Shown here: positions 60,062 to 64,000 of the stretch, one piece after another
Numbering within the stretch: position 1 is the first letter of the stretch
How the letters are laid out: every line of letters begins with the position of its first letter
Source: Temnopleurus reevesii
Lineage: Eukaryota; Echinodermata; Echinoidea; Temnopleuroida; Temnopleuridae
Assembly: GCA_036244855.1 (NCBI GenBank)
Contig: BQKZ01000116.1
Span: 215,621-279,620 of the forward strand
Length of the DNA: 64,000 nucleotides
Reading direction: 5' to 3'
Notes under the pieces: generated by a model
What the model was told of the DNA's origin: nothing
What the model saw: the letters and a program-made list of their open reading frames with translations, nothing else
The model's database searches: none
Translations under genes and position numbers: made by a program

Positions 60062-61005
60062 TTCAATCCATAGAAGTAAGGTTAATGGCTCATTTCTATT
60101 CCACAAATATACACTTCGAATTCACTCATTGGCCTCAATACCTAATATCATGTACGTGAATAACATCCTCTTCTGAACATTTCAGCAAAATGTCTACCAC
60201 TATTTACTAAGTAAACTTCCCATTTAGGGCAAGGCTAACCTCATAGTCTTCATAAAATAACAATTGATGGGAACATCTTCATGAAACATCTTCATACCTA
60301 CACCAACAGAAGAATGTACAGTGTACTAAAAAACAATATATGAATTCTACCTCCTTCACTAGTCCAAATCATATTGGAGTTATTTGGGGCTAATTGTATG
60401 CACTAAGGCAACATAGGAATTTATATATTTTTTCCCTCAGATACTCTTTAAATCCATACAAACAAGGTTAATGCCCCATTTATATTTCTCAAATATACAC
60501 TTAAAATTCACTCATTGGCCTAAATACCTAATATCATGTACATGAATAACATCCTCTTCTAAACCAGCATTTCAGCAAAATGTCTGCCACTATTTACTAA
60601 GTAAACGTCCCATTTAGGGCAAGGCTAACCTCATTGTCTTCATAAAATAACAATTGATGGGAACATCTTCATGAAACATCTTCATACCTACATCAACAGT
60701 AGAATGTACAGTGTACTAAAAAACAATACATATAAATTCTGCCTCCGCCAAATCATATTGGAATTAGTTTGGGCTAATTGTATGCGCTAAGGCAACGTAG
60801 GAAATAATATTTTTTTCCTCAGATACTCTTTAAATCCATACAAACAAGGTTAATGCCCCATTTATATTTCTCAAATACACTTAAAATGTTGTCATTGGCC
60901 TCTATACCTAATATCATGTACAAATAACATCCTCTTCCGAAGCAACATTTCAGCAAAATGTCTGCCACTATTTACTCAGTAAACTTCCCATTTAGGGCAA
61001 GGCTG
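60062..61005. repeat. ~390-bp tandem repeat, about 2.4 units
   Basis: Units share CCATTTAGGGCAAGGCTAAC (near 60219 and 60610; partial near 60985), TGTCTACCACTATTTACT-type and GTACAGTGTACTAAAAAAC words. High similarity between units. Confidence 0.9.
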
Positions 61006-63268
61006 TCATGCGATGAGGTGGGATAACACTTCCTGGGGCACAATTAAAAGGTCAGTCCATCGGCATGACGATTTTATACCTTGCCGCATAGCCAGGAGAA
61101 GCTCAGACAAAAGTAAACAGAATCCATGTTTGTCATTTGTTGGTAATGAAAAATTCTGTGCTAATGTTCCTAGAAATTAATAGAGTTAGATTTGCTTAGG
61201 ATTACTGTCTAATAAATAGAGATATTCTGTCAATGAATGAAAAAAGTGTCACAATCATAAAAATTCAAACTTGACATGGGTGCATGACTATGTAGAATGT
61301 ATAAGTAATATCACTGTGAAAAATCAATAGAGACAGATATTAAGCACAACCACTTTCAAGTGAATAAAATGAAACATAAAATGAAACATAATAAGTTACA
61401 TGCGTATTCATACATTAATCTGTACCCCAATCCAGACTTTGAATATTACCTCTCTACATTTTAATTAAAAAGAAGAGGTGGACGTGTTCTCCTTTAAAAA
61501 TGTATGAACTAAGAAGAAACACATCCATTTTGAATGAGGCTCCAATACCATAATCCCTTGCTTCATTATCTTCCTTCTTTCCCCTTCTTTCATGCCCTAC
61601 CTTTACAACATCATATCCACTGCACTTGTGTAACATAAAACCGCTGCAATAATTCACTTGAGAGTCTGATCATGGTCATGAATGAATTCAATTTTGATTC
61701 CTTTTAAGAATGTCCTGATATTTGAACCCTTGTTAACTCCATCTAACAAATGTCTTATTGCACTTTTAAAATCTACATTTAATATAACTGACTTTATATA
61801 CACTTTGTATGCAACTTCACATTTCAACAGCTACAAATTTAAAAAAAAATCTGCCCTATTTCATGTTCAAGAAGCCAAAGTTTTGATAAATCATAAGTTT
61901 ACTATAAAAAACTATGTTTTTTAACGCATCAAGCGATCAAGGGAAGGCGCCATCTGAAAAGGAGTATGTTTAGCATTTATTTTGCTTAATGATTGAAAGA
62001 CATCTGGTTAAAAATTAAACATTGAGTTAACAAAATTCTGTTTAGCTCAAAAAGTACTAATCTACCAGTGCTTTTCTTGAATTTCCTGTCATGTTTAGAC
62101 TCTTATAAGAATCAGGCCAGAATAAAAAAAAAATTAAAAAAATTAAAAACTTTGAAGGCAGAAATGTCATGAACCAGTTATAAAAGATCTAAAATCAATC
62201 ATAATCCAGTTAAATCGGACCAATAAAGTAACACAAAATAAGCCATGCAATATTCCTATTTCCTTCCGAAAGTCACGAGCTTAATTAAAACCCACAATGT
62301 CTGTACTTTGGATCATTGTAACATGGCTGTGAGCTCTCTTAATTCCCCAGGTGTGATCATCATCAGAGAAAAGAAATCCAATTTGATGGGACAAGGTGAG
62401 ATCCAATGGGTCTCCAAGTAGATTCAGACAAGAATTCCTAGTAGAAAACCATTGTTGAATGATAAATTATCAAAAAGAAGCATTAAAACGAACCAATTAA
62501 ACAGAATTACAAAGGGCGAGAATAATGTTACAAATAAATTTATTTGGATGGTCATTCCATGATCCGTTTCTGGCTTAAATGTTACCTAAACATCATCTAC
62601 CAGGATCTGATACTCGATGCACCGAGGTGGGCACAAAATCCTATCTTATCTTGGTCCTTTGGTCTAAAAACAAATTTGACTTTGATTATAGCATTACAGA
62701 ATCTTGAGAAGGATGTTTTCTATTGTGTTTCTTAGAAATGCTTGTGAATGTTTGGTATAACAAAAGACAAAGACGTCATCACTTGAATGCGCTACTTACT
62801 TCGGGTGAAATTTATCAATTTTAATTACATGTACCCTCGCCTTGGTGCTAATTGGGTACCAGTAGAGGACACCTGTGAATTCTTCTAAATGTAGATGTTA
62901 GAATGTGAGATTTTAATACTATGATCTTGCCTCACAAATTTTAGTTAAAATGCCCAAGAGGCTGCATCTTTTTTGTGTGAATAAAAAAATGCCTTAAGAG
63001 GCTGTGAAAGTATTATAAATCCAGACATCAGGTGATATTTTTTTAAATACTTTTAGCAGTCTTAGACAGAAATTGAAGAATATAACCAGTATTTCTTCTT
63101 CTTTCTTTTTAAATTACACTCTAATCGTGAATTAAGGTTAAGAATTTGACATAGGGAAAATAGGGTAAATTTTGTCTCATCTGTAATGGGTCTTCCTGAT
63201 CTTCAAGAAAGCAAATTTGCTTATGGAGCTGAACCCTGGGAAGCGCTAACGTGACAGTTGACCTTTTG

Positions 63269-64000
63269 TTAAAGACATTCCGATTCTTCCCTGTGTCAGG
63301 AATTCCACCAAACCTCACCTGTTAAGGGCATGGATATCTAGCAAGAGAGACAAAATTGTTTAACCGGAGGAACATTATCCTAAATAAAATCAAGTTTGAC
63401 TAAGATTAACCTTGGTAGTTTAGGAAGTCGGAGCTGCTTGTATACCCACAAAATGAGCACGGACAGCAACTAAAATTGATATCCTTTCTCTCTTGTTAAA
63501 GACATTGTGATTCATCGTTGTGTCAAGAATTCTAGCAAACCTCACCTGTTAAGGGCATGGATATCTTGCAAAAGATGCATGGGAGACAAAATTGTTTAAC
63601 CAGATGACCATCACCCTAAATAAAATCAAGCTTGACTGATTGAGGTGGTTTAGGAAGTCTGGGCTGCTGATATACCCAGACACCAAGCACGTACGACAAC
63701 TAAAAATTGCAAGAGAAACAACATTGTTTAACCGGAGGAACATCACTCTAAATAAAATCAAGTTTGACTAAGATTAACCTTGGTAGTTTAGGAAGTCGGA
63801 GCTGCTTGTATACCCACAAAATGAGCACGGACAGCAGCTAAACTTGATATTCTTTCCCTTATTGTTAAAGACATTCTGATTCTTCCCTGTGTCAAGAATT
63901 CCACCAAACCTCACCTGTTAAAGGGCAAGTATTTCTTGCAGGAGAAACAACATTGTTTAACCGGAGGAACATCACCCTAAATAAAATCAAGTTTGACTAA
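63269..64000. repeat. ~228-bp tandem repeat continuing past the window end
   Basis: Units start at about 63269, 63497 and 63865, with a partial unit at 63709-63864. Shared words include AACCTCACCTGTTAA, TTGTTTAACCGGAGGAACAT and AAATAAAATCAAGTTTGACT. At least four units, and the array is cut by the window edge. Confidence 0.9.

Larger units (their letters stand above)
51626..64000 (-). other. Neurexin intron upstream of the LNS2 exon (partial)
   Basis: At least 12.4 kb with no supported exon. It contains MITE-like elements (51729-52175, 52251-52372) and several tandem repeat blocks listed separately. A cysteine-containing minus frame at 54716-55006 does not fit the EGF spacing. Intervals not listed (for example 53150-55150, 56380-57100, 57370-60040, 61010-63260) showed me only AT-rich sequence. 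Confidence 0.6.

Noticed and set aside
60062..64000. CRISPR-like array
   Set aside because: Repeat units are hundreds of bases, without short repeats and unique spacers; the genome is eukaryotic.

Overview
This is a eukaryotic window. The AT-rich background carries no continuous gene; instead, short exons on the minus strand have good splice signals and matching phases. They encode part of an alpha-neurexin-type synaptic receptor. Read from high to low coordinates, the exons are 51318-51625, 49870-50034, 32389-32565, 10651-10890, 9868-10121, 8982-9103 and 4162-4488. Joined, they run from early LNS2 through LNS3 and EGF-B into the first half of LNS4 (1593 nt, 531 codons, all phases compatible). 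The 5' exons (signal peptide, LNS1, EGF-A) and 3' exons (rest of LNS4 to the membrane segment) lie outside. The repeats (long-arm MITEs, TCA arrays, tRNA-derived SINEs, a DIRS retrotransposon) suggest a marine invertebrate deuterostome, probably an echinoderm. That is inference; nothing here fixes the species.

Layout. 1-10.9 kb holds the LNS4, EGF-B and LNS3 exons, with decayed tandem copies of one exon end at 9.4-9.8 kb. 11.3-18.04 kb is a GC-rich DIRS-type tyrosine-recombinase retrotransposon on the minus strand (Gag-like, RT-RNase H-methyltransferase-like, tyrosine recombinase). It has one full inverted terminal repeat, an internal complementary region and a second terminal repeat cut off by an assembly join (single N at 18043). 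18.04-18.70 kb repeats the exon and intron of 10.65-11.30 kb almost exactly but without the insertion, so the apparent exon duplication is most likely two haplotypes placed in series. 18.7-32.4 kb is intron with SINEs, a perfect 44-bp-arm hairpin, a pseudo-exon and two TAA-flanked MITEs. 32.6-49.9 kb is an intron rich in MITEs and tandem duplications, with an 83-N gap inside a TCA array. 50-51.6 kb holds the LNS2 exons. 51.6-64 kb is intron with several tandem repeat blocks, the last running off the window end.

The most notable points are: the DIRS element with its circle-junction copy and filled/empty-site pair; the joint loss of both LNS2 disulfide cysteines in the neurexin; a duplicated LNS3 exon end that is still open with an intact splice donor; a decayed LNS3-start exon copy; RFX X-box palindromes in neurexin introns; and a 489-bp tandem duplication with an unusually conserved core.
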